Assembly (NCBI RefSeq): GCF_025685605.1
Contig: NZ_JAGTUT010000001.1
Location: 3,906,001 to 3,970,000 of the forward strand
DNA from: Granulicella arctica
GTDB lineage: Bacteria; Acidobacteriota; Terriglobia; Terriglobales; Acidobacteriaceae
Direction: 5' to 3'
DNA: 64,000 nucleotides
A program made the translations under genes and the position numbers. The notes under the pieces were generated by a model. The model saw only the letters and a program-made list of their open reading frames with translations. It was not told where the DNA came from and ran no database searches. Shown one piece after another: positions 26,507 to 35,107 of this stretch. Each line of letters starts with the position of its first letter. The first letter of the stretch is position 1.

Positions 26507-27715
26507 ATGGCAAGATCATCCATTCCCGTGGGTCGACCATCCGTGCTGCGTCATGCTAATGCCTTGCATGTGCTCAGGCTTCTGCGGGAGTGCCGCGCCT
26601 GCTCCCGAGCGGATTTAGTGAGAAGCTCCAGCCTGAGCGCGCCTACCATCACCAATGTAGTGAACGATCTCCTCTCCGCCAATCTTATTGAGCCACTGGG
26701 TGGTGGCGAATCGAGCGGCGGCCGTCCACCGGACATGATTCGGTTCAAGGCGGAGCGAGGCTGTGCCCTTGCCATCGATATAACCGCATCATTCATCTCT
26801 CTTCTACTGACCGATCTGGATGGGGAAGAGATCATTCTCGATAGCATCTCGCTTCTCGGACGTCGGACGACGCCCGCAGCAATCTGTTCCCTCATCAGCA
26901 CTAAGGTAAACGCTCTACTCCGCAGAGAGAACAAAAAAACGGGCGACGTGTTGGTAGCTGTCGTTGGCGTACCATCCATCACGAATGTTGATGAAGGGAT
27001 AGTCCTGTCGATCAGCACACTTGAAAACTGGCGTTCTGTCCCACTCGGAAAGATGTTGACGAAGGCGCTACGGTGTCGGGTAATCATCGAAAACGATACC
27101 AACCTTGCAGCTCTTGGTGAGCGCTATAAGGGAGCTGCACAGGGAGAAGAAAACTTCATCCTCATCAGCATCGGTCCGTCTATGGGTTCCGGCATTATTC
27201 TCAACGGGGAACTTCATCATGGTTCGCAATGGTCAGCGGGTGAAATAGGGTATCTGCGCCTGCCGAACGTCTCGAAGAGCTATCCCGCGATCCATTCGTT
27301 TGGAGAACTTGAGACCCTGGTCAGCGAGCAGGGAATCGTAGAAAGCTGGGAGAGAGCAACTCGTCGAAGGTTATCGCAGAAGACTGTGCGAGCACTCGAT
27401 GCCGTAGCAATTTTTGAGCTTGCGGCCGGCGGTGACGCGCAAGCAAAGAAGGTCATCCAGGCTCGTGCTGGGATGGTCGCCGATATTATCGTGAACATAT
27501 CCCTCATCCTGAACCCTGGCCTGATCCTGCTCGGGGGAACACTAGGCAGTCATCCATTGCTGCTGAAGCTTGTGCGTGAGCGACTAAGAGAGAGTGAGTT
27601 CGGCATTATGAAAATCGGCCAAAGTGTCCTGGGCAGTTCCGCGACGCTCTGGGGGGGGGTTGCGCTTGCCCTTGAGGTCATCCCATCTGTTCTGCTGCCG
27701 AAGCCTGTTCACTGA
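26507..27715 (+). CDS. ROK family transcriptional regulator (NagC/XylR type)
   Basis: A 402-residue repressor-type protein: an N-terminal winged helix (about 13-70: ALHVLRLLRECRACSRADLV, SAPTITNVVNDLLSANLIEP) joined to a ROK sugar-kinase-like domain. VIIENDTNLAALGERYKGAA supplies the sugar-binding Asn-Asp, FILISIGPSMGSGIILNGEL the glycine-rich ATP-loop relic, and QWSAGEIGYLRL the HxxGExGH-type stretch. The CxCGxxGCxE zinc motif of classical ROK proteins is missing (PAIHSFGELETLVSEQ in its place), and the phosphate-binding residues are degenerate, so it is a sensor, not a kinase. GAGGTGG lies upstream of the ATG. Likely targets are receptor 3 just downstream and perhaps the acyltransferase upstream. 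Confidence 0.92.
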   Translation: MARSSIPVGRPSVLRHANALHVLRLLRECRACSRADLVRSSSLSAPTITNVVNDLLSANLIEPLGGGESSGGRPPDMIRFKAERGCALAIDITASFISLLLTDLDGEEIILDSISLLGRRTTPAAICSLISTKVNALLRRENKKTGDVLVAVVGVPSITNVDEGIVLSISTLENWRSVPLGKMLTKALRCRVIIENDTNLAALGERYKGAAQGEENFILISIGPSMGSGIILNGELHHGSQWSAGEIGYLRLPNVSKSYPAIHSFGELETLVSEQGIVESWERATRRRLSQKTVRALDAVAIFELAAGGDAQAKKVIQARAGMVADIIVNISLILNPGLILLGGTLGSHPLLLKLVRERLRESEFGIMKIGQSVLGSSATLWGGVALALEVIPSVLLPKPVH

Positions 27716-28054
27716 GTGTTCAAGTTTTATCGGACGCAAGATGGCGTAAGAGGCGGCGTGATGCTGGTAAGTTCTGTACGAAGCCGCTTCGTCGTCAATG
27801 GATTTGCCAGGGATCCTACTAAAAACTGAGCTGACATAGAACGTTTACTGAAGCTCTTGCACACTGTTTGCGCGCTTTTTTAACATACCTTTCTCGAGAA
27901 ATGCGCAACGAGCAGCCCGAGGTGTTCAAAATTCATCTTGTGTTCTTTCGCTTCTGTCTGTATTTTTCTCACTAACAATCTTTCTAAACTTAGCTTAGTA
28001 ACTTCCGCTTTGAACGAACGCCACTGCGGTCGAAGCGATTGGTATGGAGGCAAT
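27716..28054. other. Intergenic region upstream of receptor 3
   Basis: About 340 bases between the ROK gene and receptor 3, AT-richer than the flanks, expected to carry the receptor promoter and ROK sites. I see only weak -35/-10 candidates and no clear terminator after the ROK gene. The ribosome site GGAGG just before 28055 is good. No coding sequence is seen; an in-frame extension of the receptor back to 27938 lacks a signal peptide and is not used. Confidence 0.35.
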
Positions 28055-31000
28055 ATGAGCAAACGTCATCTGTTTCGAGCTTGTCTAGCTGTTCTTTGCC
28101 TGAGTCTGTTTGCTACTCTCAACTCGCCACTCTGGGCCCAGACGATTACCGGTGCCGTCACTGGTTCTGTAACCGATGCGACAGGTGCCGTCATACCGGG
28201 AGCGTCAGTTGTCGCTACCAATGTGGACACTGGTGTCGCTACCTCCACGCAGAGCAATCAGAGTGGCATATACACCATTCGTTTTCTCCAGATAGGACGC
28301 TACCGGGTGAATGTTGCTGCGCCGGGTTTCGGGAAGCAGTCCACCAGTAACTTCGCCCTTGAGGTGGCCCAGGAGGCGCGCATCGACATCAAGCTGTCGA
28401 TTGAATCCGCCAACCAGACTGTCGAAGTGACCAATACCGCGCCCATTCTCAATAGCGAGAACCCGACGACGGGCGACACCATCACTGCACAGCAAGCAAC
28501 GGAGCTTCCACTCCAGGCTCGTAACTTTTCTTCGCTGACTACGCTTGTTGCTGGTGCTGTCGCGCCCAATCCCACCGCCCAGAATAACGTTGGTCGCAGC
28601 GGCTATAACGGTGGTTTCTTCGTGAATGGCAATCGGGAACAATCGAATAATTACACGTTGGACGGTGCCGACATCAACGAGGCCATCGACAACTACATTG
28701 GCTACAGCCCCAATGTCGACGCCATTGGCGAACTCAAGATCATCACGGGCAACGCCACCGCCGAATACGGTAACGCAAACGGTGGCCAGGTTGTTATGGT
28801 CACGAAGAGCGGCACGAACGCCCTGCACGGAAATGCCTTCTGGTTCCTCGAGAACACCAACCTGAATGCCAATAGTTGGACCAACAAGCACACTCCAGAC
28901 CCTGCCGACTTTGGTGCTGTTCCTTCGCTTGACCGCAGCATCTTTGGCGGTACGCTCGGCGGTCCGATCATCCGTGACCGGCTCTTTTTCTTCGTGGACT
29001 ATCAGGGAGCGCGCCAGCACAACAACACCACTGAGTTCCGCTCGGTTGCTACTGCAGCCATGCGCGCCGGCTTTGCTCCAACGCTAAAGACCACAGTGCA
29101 GATCTCCAACCCCGCCGCGGCTTATCTCTTCGCTCATCCGGAACTGTACCCGCTGCCGAATGTGCCGACCACGGATCCTAATGGGATCGTCCGTAACTAT
29201 CGTGGAAACAATGCTCAGGCAACGAAGAACGATCAAGGCGACTTCAAAATCGACGCTAAGATCACCGCTCGCGATAGTATTTCGGGGCGCTTCTCACTTG
29301 GCCGCGAATACGACGGATATAGCAAGGTCACGCTGCCCACGGATATCCCATCGAATAACTCCGATCCCTACACAGGCTTCATTACGAACTGGACGCACGT
29401 CTTCTCCTCCAGTGTTGTCAACGAGGCCCGAGCAGGTTGGGGCCGCACGCGCTACACCAATCTCGCAGCTGACGTAGCCGGCCAACTTGGCCTAACAGGT
29501 AACCAGAAGCTTGGCATTCCTGGAACACAGGTCGCACCTGGCATATCCACCCTCGATGTCTCCGTGTCGAACGTCGATTCGATCGGTGGTGGTGCAGGCG
29601 GATATGCTGGCGTTCAGTCCGACAGCATTGTTAATGCGTTTACCTACGGTGACAACGTGAGTTGGTCGCTTAATCGTCACTCGCTCAAGTTCGGTGCACA
29701 GGCGATCCGGTATCAGGCTAACCGTAACTACTCTGGCAACGATGGCGCTCTTGGCTTCTTCAAGTACACGGGGCAGGCGACCGGAGATGCATGGGCGGAC
29801 TTTCTTGAGAACGATGCATTCAACTTCGGCCAAGGATCCTATGCCGACGAGTGGGGCCAGCGCCAATGGCGCGACGCCGTCTTCTTTCAGGACGACTGGA
29901 AGCTAAGCTCTAACCTCACCATCAACCTCGGTATCCGCTGGGAGTGGGATCAGCCTCTTTACGAAGTCAATAACAAAGAGGCGAACATTAATCTGGTCAC
30001 AGGAGCTATTCAATTCGCAGGGGTGAACGGGAACAGCCGAGGCCTTTACAACAACTTTTGGAACGGCTATATGCCTCGTGTTGGCTTTGCTTACAGTCCT
30101 CCTGACTTAGGTGGCCGCTTCGTCGTACGCGGTGGCTACGGCATCACCAACTTCCTTGAAGGTACAGGAGCCAACCTCCGCCTTACCCTCAATCCACCCT
30201 TCTTTACAGATTCCTCTGGACAGTCCGACGGCCTGACCTACTACAAAACGCAGAATGGTTTTCCTCGTCCTACGAACACCTCCACCTACTCGGGCAATGT
30301 CCGCGCATGGGATCCTCACCTCAAGCCCGCACTCATCCAGCAATTCAACCTCACCACAGAGACCCAGCTTAACAACTCTACGTCGCTCGTCATCGCCTAC
30401 CTCGGCCAGGCCGGAAATCACCTCGTGGATCCACGCGAAGCAAACCAGAAGCTCTGCCCGACCTGTCCTCTGCCGGTCTCTACGCTCCCAGGCCTGTCTG
30501 CCGTCTCGCAAGTTAGCCTTACCGAGTCGGAGTCAATGATGAACTACAACGCCCTCCAGATTACTGGGCGTCATCGTCTCAGCCATGGACTTGAATTTCT
30601 CACCAATTACACCTGGAGCAAATCCCTCACCAACAATCTGGGCTACTACGGTGCTGGTGGTGGCGCGGCGGCCTCGCAGAGCGCTTACTGGCAGAACTCC
30701 TATAACGGTGGTCAGGATTATGGCCCCGCTTTCTTCGACGCCACCCACATCTTCTCCTTCTCTGGTTACTACGATCTACCTTTTGGTCGCGGCCATACCT
30801 TTGGGGCAAACATGAATCGCGCGCTCGACGAAGTTGTAGGCGGATGGAAGCTCGGTGCTGTAGCCAGCCTCCACACTGGTCTTCCTATTACGACGATGTC
30901 GACCGAGTTCTACGCTGTTAACCAACGTACCGATCGCGCAAACAACTACCGCAAACTCGTCATTCGCAATCGCACCGTCGACAAGTGGTTCGGCTCCGAC

Positions 31001-31333
31001 CCTTCTGCGACTCCCTGTCTCAATGGTGCAAACGCCAGCGCGAATGACAACGGCACCTGCGCTTATGGAGAAGAGACCAATACGGGACTCGGCACTGCAG
31101 CCGTCGGCTCTGAGCGGGCTCCTGGCTACAAGGATCTCGATATGGCGGCCAGCAAGGCCTTTACGATTGTTGGAGAAAAGCAGCTCGCCTTCCGCGCTGA
31201 CTTCTTCAATATCCTTAACACTGCAAGTCTGGCCCCTCCTAGTAATAACGTTTCCGCCCCTAACTTCGGACAGATTACCAGCACCGTCTCCACCGAGCGT
31301 CAGATCCAGTTAGCACTCAAACTGACCTTCTGA
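28055..31333 (+). CDS. Oar-like TonB-dependent receptor 3
   Basis: A 1092-residue receptor: signal peptide (RACLAVLCLSLFATLNSPLW), regulatory-like domain (GAVTGSVTDATGAVIPGASV, GIYTIRFLQIGRYRVNVAA), plug with ATELPLQARNFSSLTTLVAG and NNYTLDGADINEAIDN and TAEYGNANGGQVVMVTKSGT, then a long barrel ending IQLALKLTF. GGAGG lies four bases before ATG 28055. It follows the ROK regulator and ends in its own terminator. The coding style (many C-ending codons, pyrimidine-rich) differs from receptors 1, 2 and 4, which suggests a separate origin. The ligand is unknown; neighbours suggest a sugar. Confidence 0.93.
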   Translation: MSKRHLFRACLAVLCLSLFATLNSPLWAQTITGAVTGSVTDATGAVIPGASVVATNVDTGVATSTQSNQSGIYTIRFLQIGRYRVNVAAPGFGKQSTSNFALEVAQEARIDIKLSIESANQTVEVTNTAPILNSENPTTGDTITAQQATELPLQARNFSSLTTLVAGAVAPNPTAQNNVGRSGYNGGFFVNGNREQSNNYTLDGADINEAIDNYIGYSPNVDAIGELKIITGNATAEYGNANGGQVVMVTKSGTNALHGNAFWFLENTNLNANSWTNKHTPDPADFGAVPSLDRSIFGGTLGGPIIRDRLFFFVDYQGARQHNNTTEFRSVATAAMRAGFAPTLKTTVQISNPAAAYLFAHPELYPLPNVPTTDPNGIVRNYRGNNAQATKNDQGDFKIDAKITARDSISGRFSLGREYDGYSKVTLPTDIPSNNSDPYTGFITNWTHVFSSSVVNEARAGWGRTRYTNLAADVAGQLGLTGNQKLGIPGTQVAPGISTLDVSVSNVDSIGGGAGGYAGVQSDSIVNAFTYGDNVSWSLNRHSLKFGAQAIRYQANRNYSGNDGALGFFKYTGQATGDAWADFLENDAFNFGQGSYADEWGQRQWRDAVFFQDDWKLSSNLTINLGIRWEWDQPLYEVNNKEANINLVTGAIQFAGVNGNSRGLYNNFWNGYMPRVGFAYSPPDLGGRFVVRGGYGITNFLEGTGANLRLTLNPPFFTDSSGQSDGLTYYKTQNGFPRPTNTSTYSGNVRAWDPHLKPALIQQFNLTTETQLNNSTSLVIAYLGQAGNHLVDPREANQKLCPTCPLPVSTLPGLSAVSQVSLTESESMMNYNALQITGRHRLSHGLEFLTNYTWSKSLTNNLGYYGAGGGAAASQSAYWQNSYNGGQDYGPAFFDATHIFSFSGYYDLPFGRGHTFGANMNRALDEVVGGWKLGAVASLHTGLPITTMSTEFYAVNQRTDRANNYRKLVIRNRTVDKWFGSDPSATPCLNGANASANDNGTCAYGEETNTGLGTAAVGSERAPGYKDLDMAASKAFTIVGEKQLAFRADFFNILNTASLAPPSNNVSAPNFGQITSTVSTERQIQLALKLTF

Positions 31334-31360
31334 TTCGAAGGCACGAACTATTTCATTCAG

Positions 31361-31399
31361 CAGCACAGGAGCTACTACAGCCCCTGTGCTGTCTTTTTT
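31361..31399 (+). terminator. Rho-independent terminator after receptor 3
   Basis: CAGCACAGG and CCTGTGCTG form a perfect 9-bp stem with a loop of about 13 bases, followed by TCTTTTTT. It lies 27 bases after the receptor stop and separates it from the region 3 operon. Confidence 0.9.
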
Positions 31400-31607
31400 C
31401 ACTTGAACTTAATTAAACGTGGTGGCCTGATAGTAGCGATGTGAACCTTCGGGATCGATCCCGAATAGAAGTCTCATTGCTGCAAATGTCTGTATCACAG
31501 GAAGAGACTATCTACTAAATGTGTGGTGTGTCCGCTGTGACTAGACGCACGGATACGCTGTAAAGGTAGATCAAAAATTGAGCATACCTGTGGTTACCGA
31601 GGTATAG

Positions 31608-31639
31608 GGTCAATTTATTAACCTAAAAATTTATTGACC
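31608..31639. promoter_or_regulatory. Inverted repeat overlapping the -35 box
   Basis: GGTCAAT (31608-31614) and ATTGACC (31633-31639) are exact reverse complements separated by 18 AT-rich bases. The right arm contains the -35 hexamer of the operon promoter, so a dimeric regulator bound here would block or recruit RNA polymerase. No regulator gene lies within the operon; the ROK gene is the nearest, 4 kb away. Confidence 0.45.
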
Positions 31640-31662
31640 TTGCATGAGGTTGCCCCTATTAT
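31634..31662 (+). promoter_or_regulatory. Sigma-70-type promoter of the ten-gene operon
   Basis: TTGACC (31634-31639) and TATTAT (31657-31662) each match the consensus at five of six positions and are separated by exactly 17 bases. Transcription should begin near 31668-31670, about 40 bases before the proposed TTG start of the first gene. Confidence 0.65.
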
Positions 31663-31709
31663 TTGCCAACGATTAATTCAGCTAATTGTTGTGCTTTGGA
31701 AGGGGTTCC

Positions 31710-33062
31710 TTGGGCCCGGCAAATCTCTGTCCTTATGTGGGGTGCACGAGCGCGGTAGCGTACGCTGGCGAAGCGTCTTCGTGTGTCTGTGAGCTTCGTC
31801 TTCCCCTTTCGACCTGCCTTGCATGCGGAATGCAAAACCGTCTCGGGGCATTGTTTTGCAGGCGATGCAGGGCGCAATCAAGTCATGGCGAATTGAATCT
31901 GCCAGACTTGGATAAGGTTGATCCGCACTTCACAGTGTTACCGGGAGATTTTCGTCGCGGGCCTTTATTCCTGCATAGTTCGTTATATGCCGTTAGTACG
32001 GACGGAACACTGCAGGGCATTTCGTTGAGGGACAATGCGGCGGTCCGGACGCTGGGCAGGATGGATCCTGCATCAGCCTTCAATCAGTCCGTGATGGTGA
32101 AAGTGCTACCCAAAGGCAGCACGCAGCCGGGTTGGACCTATGTTGGGATTAGTCCGCAAAAGGTGGAGGCAATTTCCCTAGTCACTGGAGAGGGGAAGGT
32201 GCTCTACGAAGTGACCGTCGGCGGAGAGATTGCAGTGAACTCAGTGAGTTCCGGGACGCGATTTCGCGGTGTTGCTGCGACTGGACACCTCTTCTTATTT
32301 GCGGAACGTGCAGGAGCAGATCAGATATCCCTTGTTGTATGCGGATTTTCAGGGAAGCTTCCCATCGAACGACCGATGACCATCGATGGCACAGTAGTGA
32401 TGGGGCCGGTGTTGTCGGATGAGTTGGTGGCTCTCTGCAGTCCCCAAGCGGTCGGTATCTACGACCTGAGAAATAAGAAGTCAGTACAGATGCAGCTTCC
32501 TTCCAGCTTTGAGCCACTGCTTGTCCGGAAGCAAGGCGGTCTCCATCTTCCGTTGGGTAGCATTCCGTTGAGTGCGGTGCGCGGGGCAGCTGGCCTTGAG
32601 GCATGGATTGGGGGCGAAGAGTATGGCATTCCGGGATTTCTAATTGCTGAGGTCGAACTCAAGCGGTGGCGGTTTGAGCGGACGCCCCGAGAGGCTACGG
32701 TATCGAACAATCTTGACGGTACGCTCTGCGTTGCTGCAGAAGATGAGATCCGGATACTGGGCACAAAGAAGTGGAAGAGCGACAAGGTGAGTCTACAAGC
32801 TGGAATGCCTGCGACGGTCACTGAAGAATTCCTGCTCGCTTTCGAGGAAAGCGGTCGGTTGGGACGCCATCACCTGTCCCTCTCTAAGAGAGGTCGGGGA
32901 ACCGTTGGCTCGCTTACTTTTGAGGATCCGGAATGCCGGGGTGAGACGATCTGCGGGACCTCTGTTAGTAGCAGCAGCGTGGGCGTAGCGTATCTTTTGC
33001 CCGGCATTGATAAAGGATTGAAGGTAGCTCACTGGGATCTCGAACAAACCACTCAGGCGTGA
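31710..33062 (+). CDS. Zinc-ribbon protein with beta-propeller-like body
   Basis: A 450-residue protein I do not recognise as a named family. The N-terminal 65 residues hold paired cysteines: CPYVGC and CVC, then CLACGMQNRLGALFCRRCRA, a clear CxxC-x11-CxxC zinc ribbon. The rest (about 75-445) is beta-rich with repeating blocks such as SLYAVSTDGTLQGISL, WTYVGISPQKVEAISLVTGE, LVALCSPQAVGIYDLRNKK and TLCVAAEDEIRILGTKKW, as in a beta-propeller. No signal peptide is seen, so it is cytoplasmic. The start is uncertain: TTG 31710 has GGAAGGGG four bases upstream and keeps all cysteines, whereas TTG 31686 has no ribosome site and the first ATG would delete half of the zinc ribbon. As first gene it may be the sensor or adaptor of the system. 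Confidence 0.7.
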   Translation: MGPANLCPYVGCTSAVAYAGEASSCVCELRLPLSTCLACGMQNRLGALFCRRCRAQSSHGELNLPDLDKVDPHFTVLPGDFRRGPLFLHSSLYAVSTDGTLQGISLRDNAAVRTLGRMDPASAFNQSVMVKVLPKGSTQPGWTYVGISPQKVEAISLVTGEGKVLYEVTVGGEIAVNSVSSGTRFRGVAATGHLFLFAERAGADQISLVVCGFSGKLPIERPMTIDGTVVMGPVLSDELVALCSPQAVGIYDLRNKKSVQMQLPSSFEPLLVRKQGGLHLPLGSIPLSAVRGAAGLEAWIGGEEYGIPGFLIAEVELKRWRFERTPREATVSNNLDGTLCVAAEDEIRILGTKKWKSDKVSLQAGMPATVTEEFLLAFEESGRLGRHHLSLSKRGRGTVGSLTFEDPECRGETICGTSVSSSSVGVAYLLPGIDKGLKVAHWDLEQTTQA

Positions 33063-33117
33063 CCTACCTAGGCGTTCGCAACTATAAGAATAAGGTTTGG
33101 GAGATGTTGACCTAGAT

Positions 33118-34548
33118 ATGTCGAATGAGCGGGGACAAAGCGGTGTTGTTATTGTGCTGGGTGGGATCGTACTGCTCATTGCGGGATTGGTCTATGTGTT
33201 AACGCACAAGACGCAGGCAGTGCCCCCGATCCCGAATCCGGATCCAGATCCGCCGAAGGCCTCGGACTCAACTACGATCAACTTTTATCTTGACGGATCA
33301 GGTTCCATCAAGCACTTTCTCACTACAACGGTTGATGCAGATGGGCACCCATTGAAGAACTACATGAAGGAGTTACTCGATAAGGCGGGAACGACGCTGT
33401 CGAATCCTCCGAGTGAGGTGGGATGGAAGGGCAAGGTCAACTTCCTGAAGTTCGGGACCAAGATAGATCCGATTCCTGATAACGATCCGCACACCATGAG
33501 TTTGCACCCGGAAGACTTTAATGCTGGAAATACTTCGATAGAGGTTCCTATTCTCGACCAGCGTCAAGGTGAGGAAGTCGAGCGGAACCCAGAGGTGAAA
33601 ATCATCGTCACCGATCTTTACGAAAACGGCGGACGAATTGAATTTCCAGCCAAGGCTTTGGCCTCCAACTATCTTTCGAGCGAGAAAGATCCCAATGGAC
33701 GCAACGCTGTCGACATTCTTGCGGTGCGAAATCCTTTTGATGGACAGGTGCAAGATCTGCCGGGGTCGGCGAAGGGAGCAGTTATAAGGAATGCAGCCAA
33801 TACCATGCCGTTCTATGTCATTGTGGCAGGGCCGACGGCGGATGTGCGCCATGTGATGAGCGTGCTGCTGTCCGGAACCGGGCTGGCGGATGCGAAGAAG
33901 AACGATAGCGCTACGGAGTTTCTTTTTACCCGGACGCCGCTACCTCACAGAACTGACGAGATGAAACTTGGCGGATCAGGGCACTTTTCAGGCGGAGACT
34001 TCCCAGGCCGCAAGATTCCTCTCATTAGCCTGCAGTCGGGCACGATGGAGATGCGGTGGGACAACTCCGTAAAGCCCTCAGAGGGAGCTGTGAATCTTTA
34101 TGGCAGACAGGACAATCAGCAGTTGCGAACTACTGTCCTTATGCCGCCAGTTAATACCCCAGGTGGGAGCAGCGACTCTCCTGCGTGGGTTGAACTTCCC
34201 GATGGTTCGAACGCGATCGATGACTGCACTCCGGCTGACCTTCTGTGCAAGAGTATCGACCGCTCAAAGCTGCCCAAAGAACCCCGCACATACATCCTGC
34301 GGTTTGATCGGGTCGTGAAGGAGCGAACGACCGCTCTTGATCCCGACTCGCCGGACCTGCACAAGTGGAATATTGAAGAAGCAGACGCCGAGGTGATAAG
34401 TCATACCCCGCCGAACAAGAATCCTCACTTCGAAAATATGCGTGGCCTGACGCCGGACCTGTCGAAGTTTCTCAACGCACTTGAGGGACAGATGTTTCGT
34501 TCGCCGGTTCCGGTGACAAGTTACTACGTTTATCTTCAGGCCAACTAA
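33118..34548 (+). CDS. Membrane-anchored von Willebrand A-like protein
   Basis: A 476-residue protein with a single N-terminal helix (GVVIVLGGIVLLIAGLVYVL, about residues 9-28) and a Pro/Asp-rich linker (PIPNPDPDPPKASD). A vWA-like domain follows: strand plus metal site INFYLDGSGSIKHFL near residue 55 matches DxSxS, and VKIIVTDLYENGG near 160 is the fourth strand with its acid. The C-terminal 200 residues are an undescribed beta-rich part (AVNLYGRQDNQQLRTTVLMP, ILRFDRVVKERTTALD). Topology suggests the vWA domain faces the periplasm, unless the helix inserts the other way. vWA modules are usual partners of NTPase chaperones, and the cluster has two Hsp70-like proteins and a tubulin-like GTPase. 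ATG 33118 is the first ATG; 55 bases follow the previous stop. Confidence 0.75.
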   Translation: MSNERGQSGVVIVLGGIVLLIAGLVYVLTHKTQAVPPIPNPDPDPPKASDSTTINFYLDGSGSIKHFLTTTVDADGHPLKNYMKELLDKAGTTLSNPPSEVGWKGKVNFLKFGTKIDPIPDNDPHTMSLHPEDFNAGNTSIEVPILDQRQGEEVERNPEVKIIVTDLYENGGRIEFPAKALASNYLSSEKDPNGRNAVDILAVRNPFDGQVQDLPGSAKGAVIRNAANTMPFYVIVAGPTADVRHVMSVLLSGTGLADAKKNDSATEFLFTRTPLPHRTDEMKLGGSGHFSGGDFPGRKIPLISLQSGTMEMRWDNSVKPSEGAVNLYGRQDNQQLRTTVLMPPVNTPGGSSDSPAWVELPDGSNAIDDCTPADLLCKSIDRSKLPKEPRTYILRFDRVVKERTTALDPDSPDLHKWNIEEADAEVISHTPPNKNPHFENMRGLTPDLSKFLNALEGQMFRSPVPVTSYYVYLQAN

Positions 34549-34630
34549 TAAGAGCACTGCAACAACGCGCAACCGAAGGTGCAGTAACTAGTCTAAACGC
34601 AAAAAATTCACAGAGGCAGGCAAAGTACGT

Positions 34631-35089
34631 ATGGATAATAAATCGGCAATTCGGGTCGTAGGAATTCTATTGGTCTATGCGGTCTTTGCGCTCGTGGCCA
34701 AGGTGCTCGATCCAGGTTGGATTTTGCCGAGAGTTACGAACATCGGCGTCATCATGTTAGTGCTGCAAAGTAACGCACTGATGGTTGTTGCTGTTGCGTT
34801 CGTATGCTCGCTCATCTGGTTCATTGCGGGTGAATGGGCTATTCAGGCATGGGCCCCGGTACGGACCTGGTATTTGACCTGGGTTCTTCTCTTCATTGTC
34901 GTAGTGGCTGCGGCGATCTACTACGCGTTTCAGGGTCCCGTCATGGGCTCGCTGGAGCGGGTTAACTCTAACGTGCTTGGCTGTTATCTTGCCGTTGGGT
35001 TACTACCGTTTTATCTTAGCTCGCTCTTGTTTACATCAACGAATAGAAGGTATGTGATCTGGCCTTCTAGGCACGTCGTGAAGTGGTAA
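34631..35089 (+). CDS. Four-helix integral membrane protein
   Basis: A 152-residue hydrophobic protein with four predicted helices: VVGILLVYAVFALVAKVL, IMLVLQSNALMVVAVAFVCS running into IWFIAGEW, TWVLLFIVVVAAAIYYAF and YLAVGLLPFYLSSLLFT. It ends in a short basic tail (RHVVKW). No known family is recognised. Its place between the anchored vWA protein and the tubulin-like GTPase (18 bases to the next start) suggests a membrane platform for the complex. The ribosome site (AGGCAGG) is weak and rather far upstream. Confidence 0.7.
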   Translation: MDNKSAIRVVGILLVYAVFALVAKVLDPGWILPRVTNIGVIMLVLQSNALMVVAVAFVCSLIWFIAGEWAIQAWAPVRTWYLTWVLLFIVVVAAAIYYAFQGPVMGSLERVNSNVLGCYLAVGLLPFYLSSLLFTSTNRRYVIWPSRHVVKW

Positions 35090-35107
35090 TGCGATGAGGA
35101 GAATACG

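Larger units (their letters stand above)
31400..31709. other. AT-rich intergenic region ahead of the region 3 operon
   Basis: About 310 bases of AT-rich sequence with no coding signal. It holds the promoter and inverted repeat described separately, and marks the left edge of the ten-gene system. No tRNA, integrase, attachment-site repeat or insertion sequence end is visible here. Confidence 0.5.
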
